From positions 4,520,001 to 4,584,000 of the forward strand of contig NZ_CP114036.1 of the NCBI RefSeq assembly GCF_026898115.1: a stretch of DNA of 64,000 nt. The letters are read 5' to 3'. Shown piece by piece: positions 49,976 through 58,259 of this stretch (position 1 is its first letter; the number at the start of each line of letters is the position of its first letter). A program made the position numbers and the translations under genes. Source of the DNA: Streptomyces sp. S465 (GTDB lineage Bacteria > Actinomycetota > Actinomycetes > Streptomycetales > Streptomycetaceae). Below the pieces are notes generated by a model, which was not told the origin of the DNA, searched no databases, and saw only the letters and a list, made by a program, of their open reading frames with translations.

Positions 49976-50548
49976 TTAGGACTGCGTAGTGGCGCCGGCG
50001 CTCGTCTTCGGCTTCTGGCAGCCGGGCTGCTTGGCCATGGCCGAGCCGACCTTTCCTTCCTGTAGCTTCCGCAGGGCCTGGTCACCCGACTTGCTGAGCT
50101 TGTCGAGATCATCGGCGATGTCCTTGAGCCCCTGGGCGAACTTGGACTTGTCCGAGGTGTCCAGCTTGTCGACGGCCGTCCTCAGCTTCGTGTACGCCAC
50201 GGAGGTGGCGTTGAGCTCCTTGACCGCCTGCTTGTGGGTCTCCTCGCCCTTGTCCACGGGCGGAGCGCCCGCGCTGTTCACGGCCTTGGCGAGCGCGCCG
50301 TAGGACTCGGAGATCTCCTGGAACGCCGCGGAGTCGGTCTGCTGAAGCTTCTTGGAGTCCTGCTCGTCGGCGGCACCCTGGATGGCGGTGTTGGCGCCCT
50401 GAATCTTCTTCAGCTGCGGCTGCACCTCGTCACAGACCGACTTGGCCCAGTCGTTGACCTTCTTGTCCTCATCGCCGCCCCCGCAGCCGGTCAGCGCCAG
50501 TACGAGTGCCGCACCGCCGGACAGTGCAGCCACAAGCTTCTTGTTCAC
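49976..50548 (-). CDS. Small secreted lipoprotein, helical
   Basis: 190 residues from GTG 50548, which has AAGGGA eight bases upstream. The signal peptide (KKLVAALSGGAALVLALTGC) ends in a lipobox, and a Gly/Asp linker follows. The mature part is almost all helix with heptad-like patterns (VNDWAKSVCDEVQPQLKKIQ, FAQGLKDIADDLDKLSKSGD) and one Cys pair. It fits the streptomycete family called 'small secreted protein' next to hppA; the function is unknown. A surface or scaffold role near the membrane is a guess. Confidence 0.85.
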   Translation of the reverse strand: MNKKLVAALSGGAALVLALTGCGGGDEDKKVNDWAKSVCDEVQPQLKKIQGANTAIQGAADEQDSKKLQQTDSAAFQEISESYGALAKAVNSAGAPPVDKGEETHKQAVKELNATSVAYTKLRTAVDKLDTSDKSKFAQGLKDIADDLDKLSKSGDQALRKLQEGKVGSAMAKQPGCQKPKTSAGATTQS

Positions 50549-50706
50549 CGGATTGGTCCCTTCCATGGCTCTCGGCCCCGGAACATACACGTCCATCCGG
50601 CAAGGCCTGCCGAGCGAGCATCCCGTGCGCCCCCTTTTGACAGCATTTGCACCGCACTCGTTGTGGACATGGCCTCATCGAGCGGGCCGGACGCGGGAAC
50701 AGGGAC

Positions 50707-50740
50707 GCGGGCGGACGATGTGCCGTGGCACACCGCCCGC
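50707..50740 (-). terminator. Hairpin after hppA
   Basis: GCGGGCGG (50707-50714) pairs with CCGCCCGC (50733-50740), and TGTGCC with GGCACA inside. It lies 45 bases past the hppA stop. Confidence 0.75.
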
Positions 50741-50784
50741 CCGCATGTCGCGGGGGCTCTTCCGGCCCCGTGCCCCTCCCGGGG

Positions 50785-53232
50785 CTAGGACACCACCGCC
50801 GCGTCGGCTGACTCCGCCACGCGCTCGGAGTTGTCTTCGTCACCTACGGCGATGCCGCGCCGCTTGGAGAGGTAGACCGAGACCACGATGATCACGGCTG
50901 CGATCGCCGCGATGACCGCGCGCAGCCCCGGGCTCGCGTGGTCCCCGTAGGAGAACTTCACCACCGCGGGGGCGATCAGCAGCGCCACCAGGTTCATCAC
51001 CTTCAGCAGCGGGTTGATCGCGGGGCCGGCGGTGTCCTTGAACGGATCGCCGACCGTATCGCCGATCACCGTCGCGGCATGCGCCTCGCTCCCCTTGCCC
51101 CCGTGGTGACCGTCCTCGACCAGCTTCTTGGCGTTGTCCCAGGCGCCCCCGGAGTTGGCGAGGAAGACGGCCATCAGGGTGCCGGTGCCGATCGCGCCCG
51201 CCAGGAACGCGCCGAGCGCGCCGACCCCGAAGGTGAAGCCGACGGCGATCGGCGCCATCACGGCGAGCAGCCCCGGCGTGGCCAGCTCGCGCAGCGCGTC
51301 CTTGGTACAGATGTCGACGACCCGGCCGTACTCGGGCTTCTCGCTGTAGTTCATGATCCCGGGCTTCTCGCGGAACTGCCGCCGCACCTCGAAGACCACC
51401 GCGCCGGCCGACCGCGACACCGCGTTGATCGCCAGCCCGGAGAAGAGGAAGACGACAGCGGCGCCGAGGACGAGTCCCACCAGGTTGTTGGGCTGCGAGA
51501 TGTCCAGGCTCAGGTTCATCTCCCCGGCCACGGAGGTGTGCACCTTGTCCACGGCCTCGGCGATGGCGTCGCGGTACGAGCCGAAGAGCGCTGCCGCGGC
51601 GAGCACCGCCGTCGCGATGGCGATGCCCTTGGTGATCGCCTTGGTGGTGTTGCCGACCGCGTCGAGGTCGGTGAGCACCTGCGCGCCCGCGCCCTCGACA
51701 TCGCCGGACATCTCGGCGATGCCCTGGGCGTTGTCGGAGACCGGACCGAAGGTGTCCATGGCGACGATCACGCCGACCGTGGTGAGCAGACCGGTGCCGG
51801 CGAGCGCGACGGCGAACAGCGCCAACATGATCGAACTACCGCCGAGCAGGAAGGCGCCGTAGACGCTGAGCCCGATCAGCGCCGCCGAGTAGACGGCGGA
51901 CTCCAGACCGATCGAGATACCGGAGAGCACCACCGTGGCCGGGCCGGTCAGCGAGGTCTTGCCGATGTCCCGCACCGGGCGCCGGGTGGTCTCGGTGAAG
52001 TAGCCCGTGAGCTGCTGGATCAGCGCGGCCAGCACGATGCCGACAGCCACGGCCACGAGCGCGAGCACACGCGGGTCACCGCTGTGGCCGAGAATCTCGC
52101 GGTTGGTGACGCCGTCGAGATCGGCGTAGCTGGACGGCAGATAGACGAAGACCGCGACCGCCACCAGCGCCATCGAGATCAGGGCGGAGATGAAGAAGCC
52201 GCGGTTGATGGCGGTCATTCCGCTGCGGTCGGAACGGCGCGGGGCCACGGCGAAGATCCCGATCATGGCGGTGACCACGCCGATGGCCGGGACCAGCAGC
52301 GGGAAGGCGAGCCCCGAGTCGCCGAAGGCCGCCTTGCCGAGGATCAGCGCGGCCACCAGGGTGACGGCATACGACTCGAAGAGGTCCGCGGCCATGCCCG
52401 CGCAGTCGCCGACGTTGTCGCCGACGTTGTCCGCGATGGTGGCGGCATTGCGCGGATCGTCCTCGGGGATGCCCTTCTCGACCTTGCCGACGAGGTCGGC
52501 GCCGACGTCCGCGGCCTTGGTGAAGATGCCACCGCCGACCCTCATGAACATCGCGATCAGCGCGGCGCCGAGCCCGAAGCCCTCCAGCACCTTGGGCGCG
52601 TCGGCGGCGTAGACCAGCACCACACAGGAGGCACCCAGCAGGCCGAGGCCCACCGTGAACATGCCCACCACACCACCGGTACGAAAAGCGATCTTCATCG
52701 CCTTGTGCGAGACGGCCGTGAGATCCGCACCCGGCGCGCCCGGCTTACCGGGCGTGGAAGATGCCGAATCGCCATTGACGGGTGTGGTGGGGGTTTCGGG
52801 GGTGGCCTCACGGGCGGCGGCGGCGACCCGCACATTGCTGCGCACGGCGAGCCACATCCCGATATAGCCGGTGGCCGCCGAGAATCCCGCACCGATCAGA
52901 AAGAACGCCGAACGCCCGATGCGCTGCGGCCAGTCGTCCGCGGGCAACAGCATGAGCAGGAAGAACACCACCACGGCGAATCCGCCGAGGGTACGCAGCT
53001 GCCGGGCCAGATAGGCATTGGCGCCTTCCTGAACGGCCTCGGCGATCTTCTTCATACTGTCCGTGCCCTCGCCGGCCGCGAGGACTTGTCGTACCAGCAC
53101 CACCGCGACCGCCAGTGCCGCGATCGCGACGGCGGCGATCACCAGCACGATCACACGGTTGTCGTCGGTCAGCTCTGCGGCGGCCAGGGTTGGGGTGAAG
53201 TGCAGCTGATGAGGGGTGAGAGGCCCCGCCAT
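50785..53232 (-). CDS. hppA: K+-independent proton-pumping membrane pyrophosphatase
   Basis: 815 residues with about 16 membrane helices. The pyrophosphate site is complete: ADVGADLVGKVEKGIPEDDP, RNAATIADNVGDNVGDCAGM, and the second acidic cluster GDTVGDPFKDTAGPAINPLL. The segment GNTTKAITKGIA carries Lys where K+-dependent pumps have Ala, so this is the K+-independent class. It couples pyrophosphate hydrolysis to proton export. A stretch in residues 140-165 (TPTTPVNGDSASSTPGKPG) is an unusual hydrophilic loop insertion. The gene is single. Confidence 0.97.
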   Translation of the reverse strand: MAGPLTPHQLHFTPTLAAAELTDDNRVIVLVIAAVAIAALAVAVVLVRQVLAAGEGTDSMKKIAEAVQEGANAYLARQLRTLGGFAVVVFFLLMLLPADDWPQRIGRSAFFLIGAGFSAATGYIGMWLAVRSNVRVAAAAREATPETPTTPVNGDSASSTPGKPGAPGADLTAVSHKAMKIAFRTGGVVGMFTVGLGLLGASCVVLVYAADAPKVLEGFGLGAALIAMFMRVGGGIFTKAADVGADLVGKVEKGIPEDDPRNAATIADNVGDNVGDCAGMAADLFESYAVTLVAALILGKAAFGDSGLAFPLLVPAIGVVTAMIGIFAVAPRRSDRSGMTAINRGFFISALISMALVAVAVFVYLPSSYADLDGVTNREILGHSGDPRVLALVAVAVGIVLAALIQQLTGYFTETTRRPVRDIGKTSLTGPATVVLSGISIGLESAVYSAALIGLSVYGAFLLGGSSIMLALFAVALAGTGLLTTVGVIVAMDTFGPVSDNAQGIAEMSGDVEGAGAQVLTDLDAVGNTTKAITKGIAIATAVLAAAALFGSYRDAIAEAVDKVHTSVAGEMNLSLDISQPNNLVGLVLGAAVVFLFSGLAINAVSRSAGAVVFEVRRQFREKPGIMNYSEKPEYGRVVDICTKDALRELATPGLLAVMAPIAVGFTFGVGALGAFLAGAIGTGTLMAVFLANSGGAWDNAKKLVEDGHHGGKGSEAHAATVIGDTVGDPFKDTAGPAINPLLKVMNLVALLIAPAVVKFSYGDHASPGLRAVIAAIAAVIIVVSVYLSKRRGIAVGDEDNSERVAESADAAVVS

Positions 53233-53520
53233 TCGTCCTCCTTGACGTTTGGCACATGGGCGCGCAGCAGTTCTGCGACCGCAGAAGAGCCGCCACGCTC
53301 AGGCGTCCTGAGCTCGAGATGTGGACGGATTGTAGGGAGCGTCACACGATCAAAACAGGGCACCGGAATGGGAATTCGCCCGCACCAGCGAAGATCAATA
53401 GGTTTGGCGGTATGAATTCCTTCGGAAGAAGGAAGGTCGACAATTAACTGACGGATGTAAAATGATCTACATAAATGATCTCACGCCGCTATAAGAAAGC
53501 GCTGCTCAAAGGATACGCGC
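53233..53520 (-). promoter_or_regulatory. hppA promoter region and A+T-rich island
   Basis: On the minus strand TACAAT (53329-53334) is a good -10 box 97 bases before the hppA start, with GTTTTG 16 bases further upstream as possible -35. Beyond it, 53380-53510 is unusually low in G+C, with AATTAACTGACGGATGTAAA and a direct repeat of AATGATCT (AAATGATCTACATAAATGATCTCAC). The island may hold another promoter or a regulator site; no gene starts are seen in it. Confidence 0.45.
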
Positions 53521-53991
53521 GAGATCGAAAATGCGCGCGCCGAGAGGCCAGCTGTGGCCATAGGGCCGAGCGGAGCACGGGCGCGCCGACACCCCGGACC
53601 GGCGATCACGAAACGGCCGATCCGGTGGTACACGGATCAGTAGGGCCCGGCCTGGGGGAGCCCAAGAGGCCCTCCGGCGGGGCAAGGCCCCGAAGGCCCC
53701 GATCGGAGAGGGGAAGCACATCAGGGTTCCGGCCAGGACACGAGATCTGGCCGGAAGAGACGCTGAAGAAGCCAGGACAGGACAGGGCCCTGCCCCAACG
53801 AGGTCAGGTCAGCACATCCGGAACCGGCCAGGACACCGGAACCCGGCCGGAAGGGCCAGTACAGGGATCTACCCAATGGGCCAGGACACCGGGACCCGGC
53901 GTGAAGGGCCAGGACAGGCATCTGCCCCATGGGCCAGGACACGGGCTCGGCCACGACAGCCGGACCCGGCGGATCGGCCTAGCAGACTGGC
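53521..53991. repeat. Non-coding stretch with 52-bp tandem repeats
   Basis: Two full units, GGCCAGGACACCGGAACCCG (from 53828) and GGCCAGGACACCGGGACCCG (from 53881), each continue with a GAAGGGCCAG block and a block ending ATCT-CCC-ATG; a partial third begins at 53933. Further upstream 53731-53800 has looser GCCAGGACA copies. A 204-residue frame spans the area but has repeat-like composition and no homologue I recognise. Confidence 0.7.
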
Positions 53992-54420
53992 CTAGGACAC
54001 CAGGGGCTGGGGAGCGGTCGGCCAGCTCATCCGGATCACCCCACCGGTTGCGCTGGTCGTCACCTCGACATCGTCGACGAGCCCGCTGATGACGGCGAGT
54101 CCCATCTCGTCCTCGCCCTCGGCCTCGTCCTCCACCTCCGGGTGGGAGCCGGGCGCCAGGGCCGCCGAGGTCGGGGATTCGTCACCCACCTCGATGGAGA
54201 ACTTCTTCTCCTCCTCGGTCAGCATCACCCGCACCGGTGCCTCCACCCCATTGCTCAGGTGGAGCCCGACCGCACGCGTGCATGCCTCGCCGACCGCGAG
54301 CCGCACCTCGTCGAGCACGGCCTCATCCACCCCCGCCCGGCGCGCCACGGCCGCCGCGACAAGACGGGCGGTCCTGACGTGCTCGGGCAGCGCGCTGAAG
54401 CGGAGTTCGACGGTGGCCAT
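53992..54420 (-). CDS. RsbW-like ATP-binding anti-sigma protein, BldG partner
   Basis: 142 residues. The HATPase fold of anti-sigma kinases is present: HVRTARLVAAAVARRAGVDE, VRLAVGEACTRAVGLHLSNG (N-box with Glu), FSIEVGDESP and MGLAVISGLVDDVEVTTSAT (G-box region). A Glu/Asp insertion (HPEVEDEAEGEDE) is unusual. In S. coelicolor the gene beside bldG (SCO3548) encodes the equivalent protein and binds BldG. The Asn of the N-box (usually E-x-x-x-N) appears replaced here by Arg (EACTR), so its kinase activity is doubtful. It lies 93 bases downstream of bldG. Confidence 0.88.
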   Translation of the reverse strand: MATVELRFSALPEHVRTARLVAAAVARRAGVDEAVLDEVRLAVGEACTRAVGLHLSNGVEAPVRVMLTEEEKKFSIEVGDESPTSAALAPGSHPEVEDEAEGEDEMGLAVISGLVDDVEVTTSATGGVIRMSWPTAPQPLVS

Positions 54421-54513
54421 GCCATCCCCCTCGGGCGTATGGGCGTGCGTATGGGGAGGGCCGGGCGTGCACCGCCCGGAACCCCCTATCTGTGTCTTCC
54501 TTCGGCGATCTTG

Positions 54514-54855
54514 TCAGTCGGTCGCCGCGACAGCGTCCTCGACCGAGGTGTGAATCGGGAACACCTTGGTCAGGCCGGTGATGCGGAAGATCTTCAGAAT
54601 GCGCTCCTGGTTGCAGACCAGGCGCAGCGAGCCCTCGTGGGCCCGCACTCGCTTGAGCCCGCCGACGAGCACGCCGAGTCCGGTGGAGTCGAGAAAGTCG
54701 ACGCCCTCCATGTCGACGACCAAGTGGTAGTTGCCGTCGTTGACAAGCTCGACCAGCTGCTCACGCAGCTTGGGCGCGGTGTATACATCAATCTCGCCAC
54801 CGACCTCGACGACCGTGCGGTCGTCGACGGTCCGGGTCGACAGGGACAGGTCCAC
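54514..54855 (-). CDS. bldG: Anti-sigma factor antagonist BldG
   Basis: 113 residues from GTG 54855, with GGAGG before it. The STAS domain is complete: VDLSLSTRTVDDRTVVEVGG, EIDVYTAPKLREQLVELVND, and the phosphorylation site MEGVDFLDSTGLGVLVGGL, where the Ser in DSTG is the acceptor. LRLVCNQERILKIFRITGLT and a C-terminal AVAATD complete it. In streptomycetes bldG (SCO3549 in S. coelicolor) is needed for aerial growth and antibiotic production and counteracts anti-sigma partners. It is divergent from the helicase gene with only 54 bases between starts. Confidence 0.96.
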   Translation of the reverse strand: MDLSLSTRTVDDRTVVEVGGEIDVYTAPKLREQLVELVNDGNYHLVVDMEGVDFLDSTGLGVLVGGLKRVRAHEGSLRLVCNQERILKIFRITGLTKVFPIHTSVEDAVAATD

Positions 54856-54909
54856 GGATCCTCCAGCACCTTGCATCGAGCGGTCGCCCCCCATGGATCG
54901 GCAGCCGCG
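54856..54909. promoter_or_regulatory. Short divergent spacer of bldG and the helicase gene
   Basis: Only 54 bases separate the two start codons, so promoters must overlap the partner gene's 5' region. bldG of S. coelicolor has promoters further upstream, which here would lie inside the helicase gene's first codons. No clear -10/-35 pair is visible in the spacer. Confidence 0.4.
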
Positions 54910-57366
54910 ATGGCATTCAATCACTTACCAGCAGGCGTGCACGACGCCTTGAGCCCATTGTCCGTCAGACCAGTGACACACTCGGTGTCGATGGCCCACA
55001 ACCAAATCCCGCGGCAGACGGGCATACACCCCTCACCCCGGGCCGTCCTCGGGCGGCTGAGCACCGGGGCGGGCCGGGGCACACGCATCACTCATACGGA
55101 GCACTTGCCCCCGCGTCCCGGAACCCATGCCCACTGGCCCTCGGCGATCCGTCCGGAGGTGATCGACGCCATTCGCGCGGCCGGTATCGAGCGCCCTTGG
55201 ACCCACCAGGCGCGCACGGCCGAACACGCGCTGCGCGGGGAATCCGTGGTCGTGGCCACCGGAACCGCCTCCGGCAAGTCCCTCGCCTATCTGGCCCCCG
55301 TCCTCAGCACCCTGCTGGACGGCTCGGAGGCGCCCAGCGGACGGGGAACGACCGCCCTGTACCTCTCCCCCACCAAGGCGCTGGCCGCTGACCAGCGCCG
55401 CGCGGTGGCCGGCCTCGCCGCCCCGCTGGGCACCGGTGTCCGGGCGGCGGTCTACGACGGCGACACGCCCGTCGAGGAGCGCGAGTGGGTCCGCCAGTAC
55501 GCGAACTATGTGCTCACCAACCCCGACATGCTGCACCGGGGCATCCTGCCCGGCCACCCCAGGTGGTCCTCCTTCCTGCGCGCGCTGCGCTATGTCGTCA
55601 TCGACGAATGCCACACCTACCGGGGTGTCTTCGGCTCCCATGTGGCCCAGGTGCTGCGCAGACTGCGCCGCGTCTGCGCCCGTTACGGCTCCTCGCCGGT
55701 GTTCCTGCTCGCCTCGGCCACCGCCTCCGATCCGGCGGTCGCCGCGAGCCGACTGACCGGCGTGCCCGTCGTGGAGATCACCGAGGACAGCTCGCCCCGC
55801 GGCGAGGTCGTGTTCGCCCTCTGGGAACCGCCCCTGACCGAGCTCCACGGCGAGCAGGGCGCCCCGGTGCGCCGCACGGCCACGGCCGAATCCGCGGACC
55901 TGCTCACCGACCTGGCCGTCCAGGGGGTCCGTACGGTCACCTTCGTACGCTCCCGGCGGGGCGCGGAACTTATCGCGCTCATCGCCCAGGAGCGGCTCGC
56001 GGAGGTGGACCGCTCGCTGCCGGGCCGGATCGCCGCCTATCGCGGCGGTTACCTGCCCGAGGAGCGCCGCGCCCTGGAACGGGCCCTGCACTCCGGTGAG
56101 CTGCTGGGGCTCGCCGCGACCACCGCCCTGGAGCTTGGGATGGACATCGCCGGACTGGACGCCGTGGTGGTGGCGGGCTACCCCGGCACCCGCGCCTCCC
56201 TGTGGCAGCAGGCGGGGCGAGCCGGGCGCACCGGCGAAGGGGCCCTCGCGATCCTGGTGGCCCGGGACGACCCGCTGGACACCTATCTCGTCCACCACCC
56301 GGACGCCCTCTTCCGGCAGCCGGTGGAGTCCACCGTCCTGGACCCGGACAACCCCTACGTCCTCGCGCCGCATCTGTGCGCGGCCGCGGCCGAGCTTCCG
56401 CTCACCGAGCCGGACCTGGAGCTCTTCGGCCCCGCCACCGAGGAGCTGATGCCGCAGCTGGAGCAGCGCAAGCTGCTGCGGCGCCGGGCGACCGCCTGGC
56501 ACTGGACCCGCCGTGAGCGCGCCGCCGACCTCACTGACATCCGCGGGGCGGGCGGCAGCCCGGTCCAGGTCGTGGAGGCGGCGACCGGGCGGCTGCTGGG
56601 CACCGTGGACGCCGCGGCGGCCCACACCACCGTGCACGAGGGCGCCGTCCATCTCCACCAGGGCCGGAGCTATCTCGTCAAACAGCTCGACCTCGACGAC
56701 TCGGTCGCCCTGGTGGAGGAGGCCAGTCCGCCCTACTCGACCACGGCCCGCGACACCACGGCGATCTCCATCCTGGAGACCACCACCGAGATCCCCTGGG
56801 GGGACGCGCGGCTGTGCTTCGGTTCGGTCGAGGTCACCAACCAGGTCGTCTCCTTCCTGCGCCGCAAGCTGATCACCGGTGAGGTCCTCGGCGAGTCCAA
56901 GCTCGACCTTCCGCCGCGCACCCTGCGCACCAGGGCCGTGTGGTGGACGGTGACCGACGACCAGCTGGAGGAGGCCCGGGTGCACCCCCAGGCCCTCGGT
57001 GGCGCCCTGCACGCCGCCGAGCACGCCTCGATCGGCATCCTGCCGCTGTTCGCCACCTGTGACCGCTGGGACATCGGCGGGGTGTCCGTCCCGCTGCACC
57101 CCGACACGCTGCTGCCGACGGTCTTCGTGTACGACGGGCATCCGGGCGGCGCGGGCTTCGCCGAGCGCGCCTTCCACACGGCCGCCCGCTGGCTGGCGGC
57201 CACCCGCGAGGCGATCGCCGCCTGCGAGTGCGAGGCGGGCTGTCCGTCCTGCATCCAGTCGCCCAAATGCGGCAACGGCAACGACCCGCTGGACAAGAAG
57301 GCCGCCATCCGCCTGCTGACGACCCTTCTCGCCGGAGCCCCGGAGCAGCCGCCGGCCGCCGAGTGA
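54910..57366 (+). CDS. DEAD/DEAH-box helicase with DUF1998/MrfA-like zinc domain
   Basis: 818 residues from ATG 54910. Helicase domain 1: VVVATGTASGKSLAYLAPVL (Walker A), LYLSPTKALAADQRRAV (Ia), VIDECHTYRG (DECH) and LLASATASDP (III). Domain 2: VTFVRSRRGAELIALIAQER (IV), LAATTALELGMDIAGLDAVV (V) and QQAGRAGRTGEGA (VI). The C-terminal DUF1998-type part ends with CECEAGCPSCIQSPKCGNGN, four Cys for zinc. MrfA-type helicases take part in repair of mitomycin-type damage with an exonuclease partner. None is seen here. The 3' half lies antisense to a TadE-like frame. Confidence 0.93.
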   Translation: MAFNHLPAGVHDALSPLSVRPVTHSVSMAHNQIPRQTGIHPSPRAVLGRLSTGAGRGTRITHTEHLPPRPGTHAHWPSAIRPEVIDAIRAAGIERPWTHQARTAEHALRGESVVVATGTASGKSLAYLAPVLSTLLDGSEAPSGRGTTALYLSPTKALAADQRRAVAGLAAPLGTGVRAAVYDGDTPVEEREWVRQYANYVLTNPDMLHRGILPGHPRWSSFLRALRYVVIDECHTYRGVFGSHVAQVLRRLRRVCARYGSSPVFLLASATASDPAVAASRLTGVPVVEITEDSSPRGEVVFALWEPPLTELHGEQGAPVRRTATAESADLLTDLAVQGVRTVTFVRSRRGAELIALIAQERLAEVDRSLPGRIAAYRGGYLPEERRALERALHSGELLGLAATTALELGMDIAGLDAVVVAGYPGTRASLWQQAGRAGRTGEGALAILVARDDPLDTYLVHHPDALFRQPVESTVLDPDNPYVLAPHLCAAAAELPLTEPDLELFGPATEELMPQLEQRKLLRRRATAWHWTRRERAADLTDIRGAGGSPVQVVEAATGRLLGTVDAAAAHTTVHEGAVHLHQGRSYLVKQLDLDDSVALVEEASPPYSTTARDTTAISILETTTEIPWGDARLCFGSVEVTNQVVSFLRRKLITGEVLGESKLDLPPRTLRTRAVWWTVTDDQLEEARVHPQALGGALHAAEHASIGILPLFATCDRWDIGGVSVPLHPDTLLPTVFVYDGHPGGAGFAERAFHTAARWLAATREAIAACECEAGCPSCIQSPKCGNGNDPLDKKAAIRLLTTLLAGAPEQPPAAE

Positions 57367-57804
57367 CCGCTCCCCGCCGTCCGGCCCCGACGCCACCAAC
57401 CGCCGCGCCCCGGGCTGGCCCTCCGACCGCTCCCCGCCGTCCGGCCCCGACGGCCGTGCGGTGACGGGAGCGCCCACGGGACCCGCCCGCGCCCGGACCC
57501 GGAGGGCGAACGGGCCGGTGCGCACCTCCGCCGTGAGATCCGCGATCTCACCGCTCAGAGTGCACCGCACCACGCGCGCGCCCTGGGCGGAAGCCACCCG
57601 CCGGGCGAGACCGCAAGCCGTACGAGCCCCCTCCAGGCCGTGGTCCGCCGCCGCGAGTGCCGCCAGATCGGCGGCTCCGCCCGCCCGATGGCGGGCCACC
57701 ATGGCCTGCCCGGCCGCCAGCACGGCCGCGAACACCGCGCACAGGGCCGTCGCGGCCAGTGCGGTCCATACGGTCGCCGACCCCCGGTCGTCCGCCCTTC
57801 TCAC
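55033..57804 (-). CDS. TadE-like (Rv3654c family) pilus protein whose frame lacks a near stop
   Basis: The N-terminal 110 residues from GTG 57804 are a normal minor-pilin-like protein: DDRGSATVWTALAATALCAV, FAAVLAAGQAMVARHRAGGA, ADLAALAAADHGLEGARTAC and VASAQGARVVRCTLSGEIAD. The GTG overlaps the stop of the tadE gene (GTGA). In relatives the protein ends near residue 120-150. Here no stop occurs until 55033: the frame runs through a duplicated PDGGERS segment (57366-57453) and 2.3 kb antisense to the helicase. The true end is uncertain; the first 150 residues are well supported, the rest probably not. Confidence 0.55.
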   Translation of the reverse strand: MRRADDRGSATVWTALAATALCAVFAAVLAAGQAMVARHRAGGAADLAALAAADHGLEGARTACGLARRVASAQGARVVRCTLSGEIADLTAEVRTGPFALRVRARAGPVGAPVTARPSGPDGGERSEGQPGARRLVASGPDGGERSLGGRRLLRGSGEKGRQQADGGLLVQRVVAVAAFGRLDAGRTARLALAGGDRLAGGRQPAGGRVEGALGEARAARMPVVHEDRRQQRVGVQRDGHPADVPAVTGGEQRQDADRGVLGGVQGATEGLGVHPGLLQLVVGHRPPHGPGAQGARRKVELGLAEDLTGDQLAAQEGDDLVGDLDRTEAQPRVPPGDLGGGLQDGDRRGVAGRGRVGRTGLLHQGDRVVEVELFDEIAPALVEMDGALVHGGVGRRGVHGAQQPPGRRLHDLDRAAARPADVSEVGGALTAGPVPGGRPAPQQLALLQLRHQLLGGGAEELQVRLGERKLGRGRAQMRREDVGVVRVQDGGLHRLPEEGVRVVDEIGVQRVVPGHQDREGPFAGAPGSPRLLPQGGAGAGVARHHHGVQSGDVHPKLQGGGRGEPQQLTGVQGPFQGAALLGQVTAAIGGDPARQRAVHLREPLLGDERDKFRAPPGAYEGDRTDPLDGQVGEQVRGFGRGRAAHRGALLAVELGQGRFPEGEHDLAAGRAVLGDLHDGHAGQSARGDRRIGGGGRGEQEHRRGAVTGADAAQSAQHLGHMGAEDTPVGVAFVDDDIAQRAQEGGPPGVAGQDAPVQHVGVGEHIVRVLADPLALLDGRVAVVDRRPDTGAQRGGEAGHRAALVSGQRLGGGEVQGGRSPSAGRLRAVQQGAEDGGQIGEGLAGGGSGGHDHGFPAQRVFGRARLVGPRALDTGRANGVDHLRTDRRGPVGMGSGTRGQVLRMSDACAPARPGAQPPEDGPG
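57366..57453. repeat. 26-bp direct repeat at the helicase stop
   Basis: CCGCTCCCCGCCGTCCGGCC, followed by CCGACG, occurs at 57366-57391 and again at 57428-57453. It lies immediately beyond the helicase stop, in the part where the TadE-like gene would be expected to end. Confidence 0.85.
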
Positions 57805-58259
57805 GGGGCCGCATCCCGTGCCGCGCCGCCCGCGCCCACCGCGTCCTCGGCGAGCGCGGCCGCCTCGCCGCGCAGACTCACCGCCAGCGGACCGGGACCC
57901 GCCGCATGGGTCCGGACCCGCACCCGCACCAGGTCCCCCTCGCGCCACAGTTCGACCCGCGCTCCCTGAGGCGCGGCCGAGCGGGCGGCCGCCATCGCGT
58001 CCGCCCTCGGCTCCGAACGCGCCGCCGCCCTCGCCCCGGCCCGAGCCGCGTCCACGCACTGAAGCTGCGCGGACGCGGCCATCAGCCCCCAGATCAGCAT
58101 CAGGGCGAACACCGCCAGCACGGGCAGCGCGACGGCCGCCTCCGCCGTGACGAAACCGCCGTCCCGCCCCGCGCCCCGAGCCCTCGGGAGGCCCCGCGCG
58201 CCGCCCCTGGCTCGCGGGTGCGCCCGCGCCGCCGTCCCCGGCGCCTCAGAACTGCGCAT
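57801..58259 (-). CDS. TadE family pilus assembly protein
   Basis: 152 residues from ATG 58259. The TadE-like class III signal region is clear: basic start, then GGFVTAEAAVALPVLAVFAL, MLIWGLMAASAQLQCVDAAR, AGARAAARSE. Residues 5 after the Gly (Glu in TAEAA) matches the prepilin-like site. A C-terminal beta-type domain follows. It is a minor pseudopilin of the Tad/Flp system. Its start overlaps the DUF4244 gene by 14 bases and its stop overlaps the next gene, so it is translated as part of one operon. Confidence 0.9.
   Translation of the reverse strand: MRSSEAPGTAARAHPRARGGARGLPRARGAGRDGGFVTAEAAVALPVLAVFALMLIWGLMAASAQLQCVDAARAGARAAARSEPRADAMAAARSAAPQGARVELWREGDLVRVRVRTHAAGPGPLAVSLRGEAAALAEDAVGAGGAARDAAP

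Noticed and set aside
53475..54089. A 204-residue plus-strand frame
   Set aside because: Its sequence follows the 52-bp tandem repeats, has no ribosome site or fold-like pattern and runs into the antisense of a real gene.
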